A stretch of 64,000 bases of DNA from Acidobacteriota bacterium. Lineage in GTDB: Bacteria; Acidobacteriota; Holophagae; Acanthopleuribacterales; Acanthopleuribacteraceae. Both the position numbers and the translations under genes were made by a program. Within the stretch, counting starts at the first letter, position 1; each line of letters opens with the position of its first letter. Location of the stretch: positions 62,001 to 126,000 of the forward strand of contig JAGQSC010000016.1 of the NCBI GenBank assembly GCA_020439745.1, read 5' to 3'. The notes below the pieces were generated by a model that saw only the letters and a list, made by a program, of their open reading frames with translations, had not been told where the DNA came from and made no database searches. This document shows, piece after piece, positions 61,166 through 64,000 of this stretch.

Positions 61166-62769
61166 TGGTCTTGTCGGTGTGCTCGGGCGTACTCTTTCAG
61201 TCCATAGGCATAATTGTCGGGTAACTTGGCCGTGCCCAAATAAACCGCCAAGAGTTCAGCCGCCTCGTCAAATAGGTCGTGGCAAGCCCGTACTTGAGGG
61301 TCGTGCGCAGCCGCAAATCGCCATGCTGTATCCGCGTCATGACTGTGCAAAAGTTGAAAGGAGAGTTTTTCGAGCAGCAGCTCGCGATGTAATTTGAGCT
61401 CTTCCCAATCGACCTTTTGCTTGCGATCCATCAGGTATGCCTGAAAATCTGCCAACAACGCTTCGGGCGGCTCCCAATCCGCATTCAATTCACCATATCG
61501 GTCCTGATTCAGGACCGCAAAATTGAAAAAGGCGTTATTGCCCAGCTCTAGTTTTGACACGGCATCGGGCACCTTGTCATAGGCAATGTACACGTCGGGT
61601 ACAATGCCGCGGACCTGCAACACCTCGCGACCGGCAAAAGTGAAAAACCGCTCACCAACCGGACTCTCATCGGTGAAAAACAATGACTCTGATGATTTGG
61701 GATGCATATATTCGTTCATGGATTCATAGGCGCCTTGGATGTTTCGTCCTGAAGGGGTGTAGTAACGCGCCGTGGTTAACGCCAATCCTTTGGATCCGTT
61801 ACCTACTGGGAACACGCTTTGAACCAGGCCCTTGCCCCATGAAGTGACACCGACAATGAGACCTCGATCATGGTCCTGGATGGCACCAGCCACAATCTCT
61901 GAAGCCGAGGCGCTGCCTCGATCAATCAAAACAATTAGGGGCATGGGCGCAATCGGCGAGATTTCTTCCGAAACGTATTCCTGATTGGCGTTACTCATGC
62001 GCCCCCTGGTGGAAACGATCGTCTTCTCTCCGGGCAGAAACAGACCGGCCACACCGATCGCTTGTGGCAACAGGCCACCGGGGTTGCCGCGCAAGTCCAA
62101 CACTAGGTTCACCATGCCTTCGGCCTGCAATGAGCCGATGGCCGCGATCACTTCGTGGGTAGCTGTTTCGCCAAAATCCTTAAGGGCTATGTAGCCAGTC
62201 GTCTGATCCAACATGAAGTAGGATCGGATGTTGCTGGTGGGTATCTCCGCTCGAACGAGCGTCACCTGCACGGTTTCGTCGCGAGCCACTCGCTTAACTT
62301 GCAATGTAACCGTCGAATCCAGAGGTCCCCGTAACATGCGAATGGCTTCACCCACACTCAACCCTTGGGTATCTGTCCCATCAATGGAGAGGATCTGATC
62401 ACCCGCTCGGAACCCGGCCAATGCGGCTGGAGAACCCGACATAGGCGCTATGACGGTCAGCCTGCCGTTGTCTTGCCCCAGGTGAATGCCCACGCCGAAA
62501 TAAGAACCGCGTTGATCTTCTTTCATGGTTTGATAACGGTCCGCAGCGTAATAGACCGTGTGTGGATCCAATTGAGACACAAGGCCCGTTAACGCGCCTT
62601 TTGCCAATACATCCACATCCGTTTCCTCAACGGCATTTACCTGCACCAGAGTCAAAACCTCGGCTAGCCGATTGAGCTGTGAATTCAGGCGCTCCGTCTC
62701 ACTGGGCCCATCTGTGGCCGATGTGAACGTGGCAAGTAGAAAGACAGGTAACCAGCGCCGTGCAAACAT
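61162..62769 (-). CDS. C-terminal processing peptidase (S41, PDZ)
   Basis: A 535-residue exported serine protease of the CtpA/Prc group. The signal peptide covers about 1-18. An N-terminal helical region is followed by a PDZ domain (YFGVGIHLGQDNGRLTVI, GDQILSIDGTD) at about 85-170. The S41 core has LVLDLRGNPGGLL, the nucleophile Ser in DRGSASASEIVAGA near residue 288 and the general-base Lys in TSWGKGLVQ near 311. An extra C-terminal helical region of about 130 residues follows. It processes periplasmic or cell-wall proteins. ATG at 62769 is preceded by AAGG. It follows the 199-residue unknown gene on the same strand. Confidence 0.92.
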   Translation of the reverse strand: MFARRWLPVFLLATFTSATDGPSETERLNSQLNRLAEVLTLVQVNAVEETDVDVLAKGALTGLVSQLDPHTVYYAADRYQTMKEDQRGSYFGVGIHLGQDNGRLTVIAPMSGSPAALAGFRAGDQILSIDGTDTQGLSVGEAIRMLRGPLDSTVTLQVKRVARDETVQVTLVRAEIPTSNIRSYFMLDQTTGYIALKDFGETATHEVIAAIGSLQAEGMVNLVLDLRGNPGGLLPQAIGVAGLFLPGEKTIVSTRGRMSNANQEYVSEEISPIAPMPLIVLIDRGSASASEIVAGAIQDHDRGLIVGVTSWGKGLVQSVFPVGNGSKGLALTTARYYTPSGRNIQGAYESMNEYMHPKSSESLFFTDESPVGERFFTFAGREVLQVRGIVPDVYIAYDKVPDAVSKLELGNNAFFNFAVLNQDRYGELNADWEPPEALLADFQAYLMDRKQKVDWEELKLHRELLLEKLSFQLLHSHDADTAWRFAAAHDPQVRACHDLFDEAAELLAVYLGTAKLPDNYAYGLKEYARAHRQDH

Positions 62770-62815
62770 GACCTTAATATACGCCTTATCTACGGCTGGA
62801 GCCAACCCGCGAAAA

Positions 62816-63415
62816 TCAATCGGCAGGTCTGGCTGCGCTGAGCAACGCAATCTGTTCTTCTGGCGGGAAGGCACTGTCCAATCCCAACGACTGAATACGT
62901 AGCGGGCCCTCTTTACTCATCACGAAACGATAACAACAGGTGGCTTCCTTCAACCCATCGTCCATTTTCTGGACGCCCGAGAAGCGGATGACCTCGATGC
63001 CCGATGCGTTTTGTTCCAGCCTCTGTTCTCTTGTCTTGAACTCCAGTTCGTTGAGGCGTTTCTCCAAATCAATCATGGTGCTTTGCCGCAACTTATCCAG
63101 TGTCCATTCCTTCCAGTCATCATCCCTTTGAATGGCAATAATGGCCTGGGCGCGTTCATCGGCCATGTGTTCCGTGTCCCAGAAGGAGATGACTTCCAAC
63201 CCGAATGCGCGGTTAATGCGATAGGGCTCAAACCTATCCGGTAAGTCCAACTTCACCAACTGATCCGCGCGCAGCAATACGTCCTGTGGATCCGTGACAG
63301 CTCGTAACCGGATCACTAGAATAACCCCGATTACAACCACCCAAATCGACACCCAGACAATCAGGAGCTTGAGGATGCATCCTCTTTTTCGTGCGCCTTG
63401 ATCCGCTTCGCTCAA
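62816..63415 (-). CDS. Membrane-anchored protein of unknown function
   Basis: A 199-residue protein not recognised as any family. A basic N-terminus (ARKRG) is followed by one transmembrane helix (about residues 16-37, LLIVWVSIWVVVIGVILVI) and a 150-residue extracytoplasmic domain with a mixed alpha/beta pattern, including FGLEVISFWD, a charged amphipathic helix (DLEKRLNELEFKTREQRL) and VIRFSGVQKM. TTG at 63415 is chosen for GGAGG six bases upstream. It lies 46 bases before the ctpA gene in the same direction, so it may be a partner or substrate of that protease. Confidence 0.75.
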   Translation of the reverse strand: MSEADQGARKRGCILKLLIVWVSIWVVVIGVILVIRLRAVTDPQDVLLRADQLVKLDLPDRFEPYRINRAFGLEVISFWDTEHMADERAQAIIAIQRDDDWKEWTLDKLRQSTMIDLEKRLNELEFKTREQRLEQNASGIEVIRFSGVQKMDDGLKEATCCYRFVMSKEGPLRIQSLGLDSAFPPEEQIALLSAARPAD

Positions 63416-63520
63416 TGAGCACCTCCAAGAACTGGGCATTCTAACCCGATCGCACAACAGGATGGTGTTTGGCCCCCACAAAACTGCTATCATGATCCGA
63501 CAGCGTGTGAGGAGCGTGTT

Positions 63521-64000
63521 TTGACCAAGACCATCACTATTTGTCGGCCCAACGGCTTTTGCGCCGGCGTTGAGCGAGCCATCAAGATCGTCGACTTGGC
63601 ATTGGAAGCCTATGGCGCGCCTATTTATGTCAATCACGAAATTGTTCACAACCAACACGTGGTCGACGATTTGGCCAGTAAGGGCGCTGTGTTTGTGGAC
63701 GACCTGAACGATGTCCCCATGGGAGCCAAACTGATCTATTCGGCCCACGGGGTCAGCCCGGAAGTGCGTGAAAAGGCAACGACCCGCGGCCTGGAAGAGA
63801 TTGATGCCACTTGCCCACTCGTCACCAAGGTCCATCTGGAAGCGATTCGATTCGCAAAAAAGGGTTACCACATCTTCTTGATTGGACACGCCAACCACGT
63901 CGAAGTCATTGGGACCTACGGTGAAGTGCCCGATCACATCACCATCGTCGAACCGGTTGACGGACCACAACTACAAGCCCAAATTCAAGCCCTACCTCAA
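63521..64000 (+). CDS. ispH: 4-hydroxy-3-methylbut-2-enyl diphosphate reductase (partial, N-terminal 160 codons)
   Basis: Last enzyme of the MEP isoprenoid pathway, an iron-sulfur protein making IPP and DMAPP. The fragment shows two of the three cluster Cys (RPNGFCAGVERAI and DATCPLVTKVH), the substrate-binding His residues in VNHEIVHN and YSAHGVSPEV, and GHANHVEVIGTYGE. The start is TTG at 63521 with GAGGAG upstream. The gene continues past the right edge of the window. It is divergent from the 199-residue unknown gene, across about 105 bases. Confidence 0.95.
   Translation, partial: MTKTITICRPNGFCAGVERAIKIVDLALEAYGAPIYVNHEIVHNQHVVDDLASKGAVFVDDLNDVPMGAKLIYSAHGVSPEVREKATTRGLEEIDATCPLVTKVHLEAIRFAKKGYHIFLIGHANHVEVIGTYGEVPDHITIVEPVDGPQLQAQIQALPQ

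Noticed and set aside
1-64000. rRNA, tRNA, CRISPR arrays, insertion sequences, prophage
   Set aside because: I saw no short regularly spaced repeats, transposase or integrase motifs, or recognisable structural RNA sequences while reading the window. Very diverged tRNAs could be missed without a covariance search.

Overview
This 64 kb window is bacterial chromosome with dense coding on both strands, mid-range GC by eye, many ATGA/GTGA/TTGA gene overlaps and unusually many TTG and GTG start codons. There are no rRNA or tRNA genes, insertion sequences, phage genes or CRISPR arrays that I can see. Several features suggest a Gram-negative, surface-motile, signalling-rich bacterium: giant two-component propeller kinases, FHA-DUF4388 and tandem PilZ proteins, a PilT ATPase, Asp-box propeller secreted proteins and HD-GYP signalling. 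An Acidobacteriota lineage (Holophagae/Acanthopleuribacter-like) is my best guess. That is inference from gene style, not from a marker gene.

Region by region. 1-6 kb: a PLD-family protein overlapping a secreted 1178-residue Asp-box propeller protein, then a dihydrolipoyl dehydrogenase-like flavoprotein and a PilZ protein. 6-13 kb: a DcuC/YfcC-type carrier, a PlsB-like acyltransferase, a GT-C-like membrane protein, a patatin with a membrane insert and an ADP-ribosylglycohydrolase. 13.6-17.4 kb: esterase, folE, an S51/cyanophycinase-like peptidase and a second esterase. 17.4-20.5 kb: a propeller sensor kinase. 20.5-29.4 kb: a tightly packed run of RimK-like ATP-grasp, esterase, ATP-grasp ligase, sulfotransferase and four GT4 glycosyltransferases, facing a Wzx-type flippase. 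31-32.7 kb: a secreted fibre-like protein with a strong terminator. 32.7-38.6 kb: a CBM48 protein with a histone-like tail, divergent from a GT5 glycogen-synthase homologue that is followed by three tandem paralogous ATP-grasp ligases. 38.6-49 kb: a signalling island (1559-residue hybrid kinase, GAF/HD-GYP protein, PD40 propeller, PAS hybrid kinase, lone receiver). 49-64 kb: mostly housekeeping (PAF-acetylhydrolase-like hydrolase, two SDRs, lytic transglycosylase, alaS, FHA-DUF4388, pilT, transglutaminase-like, nusB, anmK, ctpA, partial ispH).

The most interesting signal is the split set of five ATP-grasp ligases, three alpha/beta-hydrolase esterases (two of them paralogues), an S51-type peptidase and a GT5 enzyme without other glycogen genes, arranged around a sulfated-glycan assembly operon. 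The ATP-grasp/esterase genes run directly into the sulfotransferase and glycosyltransferase genes, so they probably contribute to one product, perhaps an amino-acid- or peptide-decorated surface glycoconjugate. Large propeller kinases sit immediately beside both halves (17.4 and 38.6 kb) and may control them. The product is unknown and this reading is inference.
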